NCBI GenBank assembly: GCA_903925705.1
Contig: CAIYGJ010000189.1
Span: forward strand, 1 to 7,502
From: an uncultured Actinomycetes bacterium
GTDB lineage: Bacteria > Actinomycetota > Actinomycetes > S36-B12 > UBA5976
Direction: 5' to 3'
DNA: 7,502 nt
Part shown: in pieces, positions 1 through 5,706 of the stretch
Numbering within the stretch: position 1 is the first letter of the stretch
Layout: every line of letters begins with the position of its first letter
The notes under the pieces: generated by a model
The model's database searches: none
The model's input: the letters and a program-made list of their open reading frames with translations, nothing else
What the model was told of the DNA's origin: nothing
Position numbers and translations under genes: made by a program

Positions 1-191
1 ACGCGAACCCGAACGCCTGGTTGTGCGATGGCGTCAAACTTTTCGGGAACTGCGTAGTCGAATACTCGATCAAGATGTGGGAGTGGGCTGTCGATAATGA
101 TGTGAGCCACCGGAGCATTTTTGGCAGTCGGAACTTCTGCCTTTACTCGCTTTTTTTTGCCTGGGACCAGGCTAAGTTGATCGTCACTCAC
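1..191 (-). CDS. priA: Primosomal protein N' (PriA), N-terminal fragment
   Basis: PriA is the DNA-binding replication-restart protein that recognises stalled forks and helps reload the replicative helicase. Only the first 63 codons are present; the gene runs off the low-coordinate edge. The visible protein has a basic N-terminal leader (PGKKKRVKAEV, residues 10-20), then the start of the 3'-DNA-binding domain: an IIIDSPLPHLDR-FDYAVP segment and AQPGVRVR at the window edge, both typical of actinobacterial PriA. The start chosen is GTG at 189-191; no clear Shine-Dalgarno sequence precedes it. Upstream in this frame there is no better start. A run of eight A residues (codons 12-14; plus strand 151-158) lies in the leader. 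The helicase motifs lie outside the window, so I cannot say whether ATPase function is kept; some actinobacterial PriA proteins are annotated as degenerate helicases. It follows metK, as usual in Actinobacteria, but a terminator separates them. Confidence 0.9.
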   Translation of the reverse strand, partial: MSDDQLSLVPGKKKRVKAEVPTAKNAPVAHIIIDSPLPHLDRVFDYAVPEKFDAIAQPGVRVR

Positions 192-220
192 GAGAACAGT
201 CTTTCACTCTTATCTGACAT
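188..220 (-). other. Possible 10-residue upstream ORF overlapping the priA start
   Basis: An ATG at 218-220 opens a ten-codon reading frame (MSDKSERLFS) whose TGA (188-190) overlaps the priA GTG (189-191) as GTGA, the arrangement typical of translational coupling. It lies just after the T-tract of the metK terminator. There is no recognisable Shine-Dalgarno sequence before it, and an ORF this short arises easily by chance. It is recorded as a possibility only. Confidence 0.2.
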
Positions 221-224
221 CCAT

Positions 225-263
225 GCAAAAACTAAGGGTCAGGAGAAATCCTGACCCTTAGTT
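225..263 (-). terminator. Intrinsic terminator downstream of metK
   Basis: A perfect 15-bp inverted repeat (arms 230-244 and 249-263, 4-nt loop 245-248) lies 17 nt after the metK stop. Read on the minus strand the loop is TTTC and the descending arm ends in AGTT, followed by three more T, giving a run of five T before GCATGG. This is the classic Rho-independent layout for the minus strand. The plus-strand reading ends in GTTAAATG with no T-run, so it should act on metK transcription only. It leaves about 35 nt before the priA start. Confidence 0.9.
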
Positions 264-280
264 AAATGAAGTGCTTGGAA

Positions 281-1471
281 TTAAATTGCGGCCTTAAGTG
301 ATTCGGCGCGATCGGTGCGCTCCCAAGTGAATCCTGGGCGGCCGAAGTGTCCGTAAGCAGCTGTTGGGCGGTACTTAACTACGTTGGTGTTAAGAAGTTC
401 AAGGTCTGCAATGATCGCGGCTGGGCGAAGATCAAATACCTTCAAAACTGCTTGGCGAATGTTTTCTTCAGGAACAGTTCCGGTTCCGAAGGTCTCGACA
501 AAAACACCTACTGGCTGCGCTTTACCAATTGCATAAGCAACCTGAACTTCACAGCGCTTAGCTAGACCGGCAGCAACGACGTTCTTTGCAACCCAACGCA
601 TTGCATATGCTGCAGAGCGGTCAACCTTTGATGGATCCTTACCGGAGAATGCCCCACCACCGTGACGTGCCATGCCGCCGTATGTATCAACGATGATCTT
701 GCGACCAGTTAGGCCCGCATCACCCATTGGGCCGCCAACAACGAACTTGCCAGTTGGGTTAACCAATAGCTTGAAATCTGTTGCGTCAATATCGAATCTT
801 GCCAAGATTGGCTCAACAACATTTGCGCGAACTTCTGGTGCCAGCTGCTTGTCTAGATCGATGTTTTCTGCGTGTTGTGATGAAACCACAACTGTGTCGA
901 GTCGAACTGGACGATCACCGTCGTATTCGATAGTTACTTGAGTCTTACCATCCGGGCGAAGGTATGCCATCTGGCCGGACTTGCGAACTGAAGTAAGTTG
1001 TTCCGCTAGACGGTGAGCGATTGTGATTGGAAGCGGCATTAGTTCTGGTGTGTCATCAGATGCATAACCAAACATCAAGCCTTGGTCACCTGCGCCTTGA
1101 CGATCTAGTGGATCAGCTGAACCCGAGACGCGCTCTTCGAATGCATCGTCTACGCCTTGTGCGATGTCTGGCGACTGCGCACCGATCGAAACTGAGATGC
1201 CACAGGAATTTCCATCGAAACCCTTTTCGGAGCTGTCGTAACCGATTTCGTTTACAACAGTACGAACCAGAGCCATCACGTCTGCGAAACCATTAGTGGT
1301 AACTTCGCCGGCAACGTGGATTTGTCCCGTTGTAAGCATGGTTTCAACCGCAACGCGGCTCTTTGGATCTTGGGCTAGTAAATCATCAAGAATTGCATCA
1401 GAAATCTGATCTGCCATCTTGTCTGGATGACCCTCAGTTACGGATTCAGAAGTGAATAAACGACCGGACAT
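281..1471 (-). CDS. metK: S-adenosylmethionine synthetase
   Basis: This cytosolic enzyme makes S-adenosylmethionine from ATP and methionine, releasing phosphate and pyrophosphate; SAM then feeds methylation and polyamine pathways. The protein is 396 residues, the usual length for the family. Visible signatures are TEGHPDK near the N-terminus (residues 12-18; H15, D17 and K18 are active-site residues by homology), the methionine adenosyltransferase signature [12 protein letters not shown] (126-137), and the glycine-rich loop GGGAFSGKD (271-279). All three domains appear intact. The ATG at 1469-1471 gives the family-typical start [14 protein letters not shown] and has an AAAGG ribosome binding site (1479-1483) seven bases upstream. 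It is preceded by a 156-nt leader holding a possible pseudoknot and a possible promoter, and is followed by a strong terminator, so it may be expressed on its own as well as by readthrough from coaBC. The position between coaBC and priA is the normal actinobacterial one. Confidence 0.98.
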   Translation of the reverse strand: MSGRLFTSESVTEGHPDKMADQISDAILDDLLAQDPKSRVAVETMLTTGQIHVAGEVTTNGFADVMALVRTVVNEIGYDSSEKGFDGNSCGISVSIGAQSPDIAQGVDDAFEERVSGSADPLDRQGAGDQGLMFGYASDDTPELMPLPITIAHRLAEQLTSVRKSGQMAYLRPDGKTQVTIEYDGDRPVRLDTVVVSSQHAENIDLDKQLAPEVRANVVEPILARFDIDATDFKLLVNPTGKFVVGGPMGDAGLTGRKIIVDTYGGMARHGGGAFSGKDPSKVDRSAAYAMRWVAKNVVAAGLAKRCEVQVAYAIGKAQPVGVFVETFGTGTVPEENIRQAVLKVFDLRPAAIIADLELLNTNVVKYRPTAAYGHFGRPGFTWERTDRAESLKAAI

Positions 1472-1478
1472 GTAATTG

Positions 1479-1483
1479 CCTTT
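1479..1483 (-). promoter_or_regulatory. metK ribosome binding site
   Basis: AAAGG on the minus strand, seven bases before the metK ATG. The six bases overlapping and following it (GCAATT, 1474-1479) are complementary to part of the upstream leader at 1542-1547, so access to this site could depend on leader folding. Confidence 0.6.
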
Positions 1484-1495
1484 GCTAGAAGTAAA

Positions 1496-1545
1496 TAAGT
1501 ATGTGGCTTGCGCGCATACTTAGGGGCTCCTGATCAAGTGCGCAA
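1496..1545 (-). ncRNA. Candidate H-type pseudoknot in the metK 5' leader
   Basis: On the minus strand a perfect 8-bp hairpin is formed by TAAGTATG (1515-1522) and CATACTTA (1496-1503) around an 11-nt loop. Inside the loop, GCGCAA (1508-1513) is perfectly complementary to TTGCGC (1540-1545) lying 17 nt before the hairpin. Pairing both would give an H-type pseudoknot with a 17-nt first loop, a 1-nt junction and a 4-nt last loop, topologically like SAM-II or preQ1-I aptamers. It ends 12 nt before the metK ribosome binding site. I do not recognise the consensus of any known SAM riboswitch class. The pairing is seen; a regulatory role is inference from its position before a SAM synthetase gene. 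Confidence 0.45.
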
Positions 1546-1555
1546 TTCTTATCAA

Positions 1556-1586
1556 ACTTTAGCAGGTACTTCTATTGAATTGCCAA
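1556..1586 (-). promoter_or_regulatory. Possible metK promoter
   Basis: TTGGCA (1581-1586; five of six to the -35 consensus) and TAAAGT (1556-1561; four of six to the -10 consensus) are separated by 19 bases, longer than the optimal 17. Initiation about seven bases downstream would fall near 1549, just before the first strand of the possible pseudoknot at 1545. Weak on sequence alone; the agreement with the leader structure is the main support. Confidence 0.3.
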
Positions 1587-1608
1587 ACTGGTTAAATCAG
1601 TTGCTGGC
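1582..1608 (-). other. Imperfect hairpin after coaBC
   Basis: AACTG/CAGTT arms around a 7-nt loop extend into GCCA/TGGC after a 2-nt bulge, giving a 9-bp stem about 20 nt after the coaBC stop. No T-run follows on the minus strand, so it is not a convincing intrinsic terminator. It could stabilise the 3' end of the upstream message. It overlaps the possible metK -35 box, so both cannot easily be assigned with confidence. Confidence 0.25.
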
Positions 1609-1627
1609 ACGTTTCGCAGGGCGCGCT

Positions 1628-2857
1628 TTACTGTTGCAGAGCTATGACTGCATCCCAGATTGCATGGGCTATTTGTGTCTTTGATGTCTTGGAAACAGTA
1701 GTTTGCGAAGCTGGTTCTCGAGTCAAGATCGTCACTTCATTGTCGTCGGTGCCAAAAGCCAAATTAGGTCCAACTTCATTAATAACTAATAGGTCGCAGC
1801 CCTTACGTTGCAATTTCGCCACCCCATGTTCAAGAACTGAGCCTTGAGTATCTCCAGTTTCAGCAGCAAACCCAACAATTACCTGATCTGGATGCGAAGT
1901 GTTTCGATGAGTTACCAAGTCAGCCAAAATGTCAGTGGTGCGTACCAGCTCAATTCTTGGTGACGAGCCATCTTCGGACTTCTTCATCTTGGCACTTTGT
2001 GTGGATTTTGGTTTGTAGTCTGCAATTGCAGCCGCCATCACAATTGCATCGGCAGTCATCGAGGCCTTTAACACGGCTGCGTGCATATCGTCTCCGGTAA
2101 TTACATTTTCGATTTGCACACCTGCAGGCATCGAAACGGAAACATTGGCACAAATCAAAGTAACTTTTGCGCCACGGTCGCGGGCCGCAACAGCTAATGC
2201 CACACCTTGCTTGCCACTTGAACTATTTCCTAAGAAACGAACTGGATCTAAAAATTCTCGCGTGCCACCTGCTGTGATAACAATGTCTTGACCAAGCAAA
2301 TCTTGTTCGCTCAGCACGCCCATGGCTACTGAAACAATTTCCTCAGCTTCAGGCAATCGTCCTGGTCCGCTGTCAGATCCAGTTAGACGCCCATCGGCTG
2401 GGTCGATGACGATTGATCCACGAGAGCGCAAGGTTGCAACGTTTACTTGAGTTGCCGGGTTTAGCCACATTTCGGTGTGCATAGCTGGGGCGAAAACGAT
2501 CGGGCAAGTTGCAGTCAATAAGACATTCGTTAATAAATCATTCGCCGCGCCACTTGCTGCGCGGGAAAGTAGATCTGCAGTTGCTGGCGCAACGATGACT
2601 AAGTCTGCGGCTTTTCCGATACGAACGTGTGGCACATCAGCTACATCATCCCAAACTTCAGAAATTAGTGGATTGCCAGAAAGCGCTTCCCAGGTTGCAG
2701 AGCCAACAAAATTTAGTGCAGCTGGCGTTGGAACAACTTGAACATTGTGACCGGCTTCAGTTAGCAATCGAAGTATGGATGCAACTTTGTAAGCGGCAAT
2801 GCCACCACTGACACCAAGAACGATGTTGAGTGATTTTGATCGTGCAGCGGAAGTCAC
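1628..2857 (-). CDS. coaBC: Bifunctional phosphopantothenoylcysteine decarboxylase / phosphopantothenate-cysteine ligase
   Basis: CoaBC (Dfp) joins 4'-phosphopantothenate to cysteine using CTP, then decarboxylates the product to 4'-phosphopantetheine with FMN, two steps of coenzyme A synthesis. At 409 residues it is full length. The N-terminal CoaC half shows VSGGIAAYK (16-24), the catalytic histidine in PHVRIGKAADL (H77), APATAD (90-95) and PAMHTEMW (124-131). The C-terminal CoaB half begins near residue 190 with TAGGTRE (196-202), GNSSSGKQG with N212, AAAIADYKP (276-284) and the lysine cluster AKMKK (290-294), then GFAAET. Other phyla usually have PAMN where this has PAMH, and the clamp region SDSGPGR (162-168) lacks the cysteine known from E. 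coli Dfp; both match mycobacterial CoaBC as I recall it. The start is GTG at 2855-2857, the only in-frame initiator near the conserved IVLGVSGG segment. It has no clear Shine-Dalgarno sequence and lies 35 nt after rpoZ. Confidence 0.97.
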   Translation of the reverse strand: MTSAARSKSLNIVLGVSGGIAAYKVASILRLLTEAGHNVQVVPTPAALNFVGSATWEALSGNPLISEVWDDVADVPHVRIGKAADLVIVAPATADLLSRAASGAANDLLTNVLLTATCPIVFAPAMHTEMWLNPATQVNVATLRSRGSIVIDPADGRLTGSDSGPGRLPEAEEIVSVAMGVLSEQDLLGQDIVITAGGTREFLDPVRFLGNSSSGKQGVALAVAARDRGAKVTLICANVSVSMPAGVQIENVITGDDMHAAVLKASMTADAIVMAAAIADYKPKSTQSAKMKKSEDGSSPRIELVRTTDILADLVTHRNTSHPDQVIVGFAAETGDTQGSVLEHGVAKLQRKGCDLLVINEVGPNLAFGTDDNEVTILTREPASQTTVSKTSKTQIAHAIWDAVIALQQ

Positions 2858-2892
2858 GGAAAGTTCCGATAACTACGGTCGGATAAACCGAC

Positions 2893-3153
2893 TTAAGCAG
2901 CAGTTTCCGGCTCGATGGTCAACTTGCCTTCGTTGATTTCGCGAAGTGCAATCGACAATGGCTTTTCTTGATTACCTGATTCAACTAGTGGACCAACGTA
3001 TTCAAGAAGACCTTCACCAAGTTGTGAATAGTATGCGTTGATCTGACGCGCGCGCTTGGCAGCGTAAATAACTAATGCATATTTGGAGTCCGCGACGGCC
3101 AAAAGTTCGTCGATCGGTGGGTTGGTGATGCCCTCTGGAGCAGCTGCAGTCAC
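2893..3153 (-). CDS. rpoZ: DNA-directed RNA polymerase omega subunit
   Basis: Omega is the small RNA polymerase subunit that binds the C-terminal part of beta' and aids core assembly. The protein is 86 residues, slightly shorter than many actinobacterial omegas. The conserved region shows NPPIDELL (11-18), SKYALV (23-28) and AKRARQIN (32-39), followed by a second conserved segment [15 protein letters not shown] (64-78) and a short acidic tail. The GTG start at 3151-3153 is supported by a strong ribosome binding site, AAGGAG, six bases upstream. The gene sits between gmk (36 nt upstream) and coaBC (35 nt downstream), the standard order in Actinobacteria, and is probably cotranscribed with them. 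Its own strong ribosome binding site, unlike those of mihF and gmk, suggests independent initiation of translation. Confidence 0.97.
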   Translation of the reverse strand: MTAAAPEGITNPPIDELLAVADSKYALVIYAAKRARQINAYYSQLGEGLLEYVGPLVESGNQEKPLSIALREINEGKLTIEPETAA

Positions 3154-3159
3154 GTTGGA

Positions 3160-3165
3160 CTCCTT
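3160..3165 (-). promoter_or_regulatory. rpoZ ribosome binding site
   Basis: AAGGAG on the minus strand, six bases before the GTG at 3151-3153. It is among the best Shine-Dalgarno matches in the window and fixes the rpoZ start. A 13-bp palindrome (3167-3179) lies directly upstream of it. Confidence 0.85.
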
Positions 3166-3166
3166 G

Positions 3167-3179
3167 AAATCAGTGATTT
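3167..3179. repeat. Short palindrome upstream of rpoZ
   Basis: AAATCA-G-TGATTT is a perfect 6+1+6 palindrome in the 36-nt gap between gmk and rpoZ, directly upstream of the rpoZ ribosome binding site. With a single central base it could be a protein-binding site more readily than an RNA hairpin. Function unknown, and chance cannot be excluded for 6-bp arms. Confidence 0.3.
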
Positions 3180-3189
3180 GGGAAAACTT

Positions 3190-3735
3190 CTATTGAAGAT
3201 ATTGTACCAACTCGCGGGCTGCCCGCGAAACGTCGTCATTTACGATCACATGATCAAAGAAACCCGATGATTCCAACTCTTTTAGGGCAACATCTAGACG
3301 TTCTTGAATCTGGGTGGCAGTCTCGGTCCCCCGGCCAGCCAAGCGAGCCTCCAAATCGGCCCAAGCAGGTGGCTCTAGAAAAACTAGGACTGCTTCTGGC
3401 ATTGAATCCCTGACCTGACGAGCGCCTTGAACCTCAATCTCCAAAAGAACTGGAATACCTTTAGCCAATTTTTCTTCTGCTGAATTTCGCGGAGTGCCAT
3501 AGCGATTGCCAGCAAACTCAGCCCATTCCAGCAACTCATCGTTTGCGATCATGCGATCGAATTCTTCTTGGCTGACATAAAAATAGTTTTCGCCGTGAAC
3601 TTCACCAGGACGTGGGGCGCGCGTAGTCGCGGAAACAGATAACCAAGTGGTTGGCAGTTCTTTAAGGGCCTCACGAATAACTGAGGATTTTCCGACACCA
3701 CTTGGGCCAGACAGCACAACTAGATGCGCGCTCAT
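3190..3735 (-). CDS. gmk: Guanylate kinase
   Basis: This cytosolic kinase transfers phosphate from ATP to GMP, giving GDP for RNA, DNA and (p)ppGpp pools. The P-loop GPSGVGKS lies at residues 10-17. The GMP-binding region follows: [13 protein letters not shown] (33-45) with R39 and R42, then [20 protein letters not shown] is the conserved lid-proximal segment, and [12 protein letters not shown] the conserved strand with D-to-E variation common in the family. At 181 residues it is a compact single-domain form, without the C-terminal extension some homologues carry. The ATG (3733-3735) overlaps the mihF stop as ATGA, so translation is probably coupled; no separate Shine-Dalgarno sequence is visible. 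The pairing with rpoZ downstream is widespread in bacteria, and with mihF upstream is actinobacterial. Confidence 0.97.
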   Translation of the reverse strand: MSAHLVVLSGPSGVGKSSVIREALKELPTTWLSVSATTRAPRPGEVHGENYFYVSQEEFDRMIANDELLEWAEFAGNRYGTPRNSAEEKLAKGIPVLLEIEVQGARQVRDSMPEAVLVFLEPPAWADLEARLAGRGTETATQIQERLDVALKELESSGFFDHVIVNDDVSRAARELVQYLQ

Positions 3736-4055
3736 GATGCTCGACCATTCAAAGCAGACTTAAGTTTTTGAGCTTGGGTCGATCCCAGACCCTTCATGCG
3801 GCGCGAAAGTGCAATGTCACAAGTTTCCATTAACGCAGACGCTTTGATTTTTCCGATTCCAGGTAATGATTCCAAAATTGTTACTACCCGCATTCCAGAA
3901 ACTACGTCATCGCTATCGGCGACAGAAAGTACATCGTTAAATGAAACTTTAGATTCCTTTAATTGGCGACGAAGTGCTGCGCGCTTAGTGCGAACTTCAA
4001 CGGCCTTGGCAGATGCTGCCTTGCGTTGCTCATTCGTTAAGACTGGGACGGCCAC
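3732..4055 (-). CDS. mihF: Actinobacterial integration host factor (MihF/sIHF)
   Basis: A small nucleoid-associated DNA-binding protein found in Actinobacteria, unrelated in fold to the IhfA/IhfB heterodimer of E. coli; in mycobacteria it is essential and supports phage L5 integration. The 107-residue protein begins [14 protein letters not shown], very close to the mycobacterial start. It has a long basic N-terminal helix (about 8-35), then a helix-two-turn-helix core with LPGIGKIKA (64-72), the lysine-rich glycine turn that contacts the DNA backbone, and ends with the conserved RRMKGLG (85-91). The GTG start (4053-4055) lies inside the 3' end of pyrF, overlapping it by 19 nt; the stop overlaps gmk by 4 nt. 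No Shine-Dalgarno sequence is clear, so expression may depend on translation of pyrF. This gene is the firmest marker for an actinobacterial source. Confidence 0.95.
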   Translation of the reverse strand: MAVPVLTNEQRKAASAKAVEVRTKRAALRRQLKESKVSFNDVLSVADSDDVVSGMRVVTILESLPGIGKIKASALMETCDIALSRRMKGLGSTQAQKLKSALNGRAS

Positions 4056-4738
4056 TTCGCTATGTTACTAGCAATCGATGCGGCGGCTTCAGCGATATTC
4101 CCAGCTGCGGTAATTGGTCGACCAATCACCAATAAGTTGGCACCATCGGATAGAGCTTGTTCTGGAGTAGCAATCCGCTTTTGATCACCGGCATCAGATC
4201 CAGCGGGGCGAACACCTGGAGTAATCAAAACGATTTCAGGACCTACTTCGGCTCGCACGGCTGAAACTTCCTGCGGGGAACAAACAATTGCTCGCGCTCC
4301 GGCAGCAACGGACTGCGACGCCAAGCGCTTGACGATATCTTGCGCAGTTCCATTCCAGCCCATGGCCGCAAGTTGATCCTGCGAAAGCGAAGTCAATATG
4401 GTCACTGCAGTGACATAAGTATCTGGGAGGGCCTCCACGGCTGCTTTAACCATGTCTTGACCGCCCGAGGCGTGGACCGTTAAGTATTTAGGCTTAAGTT
4501 TTGCTACCGCATGTGCAGCTCCAGCAACGGTTGCCGGAATGTCATGCAGTTTTACGTCAAGAAAAATGTCGCAACCACTTGCTTCCCGAGCGACGTGAAC
4601 TGCGTCATGACCGTCGCGCAGGAATACCTCGAGGCCAACTTTCACAACTTGGACATGGGGTGCAACTGCAGTAGCCCACTCGCGAGCTGTTGCAAGGTCT
4701 GGTGCGTCTAGGGCGACTGCGATCGGAGCTTTAGACAT
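4037..4738 (-). CDS. pyrF: Orotidine 5'-phosphate decarboxylase, short (Bacillus/E. coli) type
   Basis: PyrF removes CO2 from orotidine monophosphate to give UMP, the last step of de novo pyrimidine synthesis. The 233-residue TIM-barrel protein shows substrate-binding ALD (D11), K33, the catalytic charged array in FLDVKLHDIP (D61, K63, D66), TPGVRPAG (173-180) with DQKR (185-188), and the phosphate-binding GRPIT (206-210). Length and the DVKLHDIP motif are those of the Bacillus subtilis and E. coli subfamily. The well-known actinobacterial PyrF proteins (Mycobacterium, Streptomyces) are about 275 residues and belong to a different subfamily with a GIDPH motif, so this form is unusual for the context. 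The ATG (4736-4738) has a GAGGG ribosome binding site that touches the pyrD stop codon. Its 3' end overlaps mihF. Confidence 0.96.
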   Translation of the reverse strand: MSKAPIAVALDAPDLATAREWATAVAPHVQVVKVGLEVFLRDGHDAVHVAREASGCDIFLDVKLHDIPATVAGAAHAVAKLKPKYLTVHASGGQDMVKAAVEALPDTYVTAVTILTSLSQDQLAAMGWNGTAQDIVKRLASQSVAAGARAIVCSPQEVSAVRAEVGPEIVLITPGVRPAGSDAGDQKRIATPEQALSDGANLLVIGRPITAAGNIAEAAASIASNIAKWPSQS

Positions 4739-4745
4739 TTTTAAT

Positions 4746-4750
4746 CCCTC
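4746..4750 (-). promoter_or_regulatory. pyrF ribosome binding site
   Basis: GAGGG on the minus strand, seven bases before the pyrF ATG. Its first base is also the last base of the pyrD TAG stop (4750-4752), so ribosomes ending on pyrD stop directly over the pyrF initiation site. Confidence 0.75.
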
Positions 4751-5676
4751 TAATTCTGATGTGCGAGGCCAATAACTTCTCTGAGTGAGTTATAACCACG
4801 AGATTCAAGTTCTTGGCCAAGTTCGTTGGCAATTCGCCATGGCGCACCTGGGTCGCCGAACACAACAGTGCCGATGCTGACTGCGCTGGCACCTGCAGCA
4901 ATGAACTCAAGTGCGTCATGTCCGGTGCGAATTCCACCCATGCCAAGGATTGGTAAGTGCGGTAGCGCAGCATGGACTTGATAAATCGCGCGGACTGCAA
5001 CCGGGCGAATAGCTGGCCCAGAAAGTCCGCCGGTTCGCCCACCCAACATCGGCTTCATTTGATCTACATCTATCACCATGCCAAGCAAAGTGTTGATCAT
5101 CGATACGCCATCAACACCAGCTTCGACAACACTTTGAGCAATTTCCACAATGTCGGTTACATCTGGCGAAAGTTTTGCCAATACTGGCGCATCAGAATGC
5201 CAAACTGATCGAACTGTTTCGATAACTTGAGCTGCAGAGTGTGGATTGCAAGCAAATACTTGCCCACGTGATTCCACATTTGGGCAGGAAATGTTTACTT
5301 CAAGCCCATCGACGCCTTCGACTTTGGCCAGAATCCGGGCAAGTTCGCCAAATTCATCAACGTTGTTTCCAGCAATCGAAACAATCGTCGTGACATTATT
5401 TGCGCGTAGCCAAGCCAAATCATTTTCTAAAAATGATTCAATGCCTGGGCCTTGCAATCCAATGGAGTTGAGCATGCCACTTGGAGTTTCTGCCATTCGT
5501 GGCGTAGGTCGCCCAGAGCGAGGTTCCATCATGATGCTCTTGGTTACAACGGCGCCAAGCGTTGAGACATCGCCAAACTGCGCGAGCTCTTTACCCGCCG
5601 CGGCGCATCCTGATGCAGTAAGAGTTGGGGCGGAAAGCTGAAGAGATCCAAGGCTTGTTGTTAAATCAGCACTCAT
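4750..5676 (-). CDS. pyrD: Dihydroorotate dehydrogenase, class 1B catalytic subunit
   Basis: This cytosolic FMN enzyme oxidises dihydroorotate to orotate; electrons pass through PyrK to NAD+. It is 308 residues with no N-terminal membrane-targeting extension, unlike the quinone-linked class 2 enzyme. Key motifs are ASGC (21-24), TKSI with K46, the substrate loop NSIGLQGPG (70-78), NISCPN with the catalytic cysteine C131, KLSPD with K168, N195-T196, GGLSG (216-220), and the FMN phosphate-binding GMGGI (245-249) with SIGT (267-270). A catalytic cysteine rather than serine marks class 1, and the adjacent pyrK marks 1B. The ATG (5674-5676) has a near-consensus ribosome binding site. The gene lies 30 nt after pyrK and 11 nt before pyrF. 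Mycobacterium and Streptomyces, as I recall, use class 2, so this lineage probably runs NAD-linked pyrimidine synthesis. Confidence 0.97.
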   Translation of the reverse strand: MSADLTTSLGSLQLSAPTLTASGCAAAGKELAQFGDVSTLGAVVTKSIMMEPRSGRPTPRMAETPSGMLNSIGLQGPGIESFLENDLAWLRANNVTTIVSIAGNNVDEFGELARILAKVEGVDGLEVNISCPNVESRGQVFACNPHSAAQVIETVRSVWHSDAPVLAKLSPDVTDIVEIAQSVVEAGVDGVSMINTLLGMVIDVDQMKPMLGGRTGGLSGPAIRPVAVRAIYQVHAALPHLPILGMGGIRTGHDALEFIAAGASAVSIGTVVFGDPGAPWRIANELGQELESRGYNSLREVIGLAHQN

Positions 5677-5680
5677 TGAG

Positions 5681-5689
5681 CACCGCCTT
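5681..5689 (-). promoter_or_regulatory. pyrD ribosome binding site
   Basis: AAGGCGGTG on the minus strand, one base away from AAGGAGGTG, ending four bases before the pyrD ATG. It confirms the chosen start. Confidence 0.7.
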
Positions 5690-5706
5690 CGGCAGGTAAA
5701 TTGCCA

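Noticed and set aside
21..254. 77-codon open frame on the plus strand over priA and the terminator
   Set aside because: Antisense to the conserved PriA N-terminus and it runs into the terminator stem; no family resemblance.
1472..1627. A known SAM riboswitch class (SAM-I, SAM-III, SAM-IV, SAM-VI) before metK
   Set aside because: I could not find the conserved cores of these classes as I remember them. The pseudoknot is reported as a separate, unnamed candidate instead.
2878..2892. GTCGG-ATAAA-CCGAC hairpin between rpoZ and coaBC as a terminator
   Set aside because: The stem is only 5 bp and is not followed by a T-run on the minus strand, so there is no support for termination.
4731..5042. 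103-codon open frame on the minus strand in another frame of pyrD
   Set aside because: Overlaps the end of pyrD out of frame and resembles no protein I know; pyrD is intact through its stop, so no frameshift is needed.
5246..5641. 131-codon open frame on the plus strand
   Set aside because: Lies wholly antisense to pyrD, whose protein is complete and conserved. The translated peptide has no recognisable domain, and no ribosome binding site is evident.
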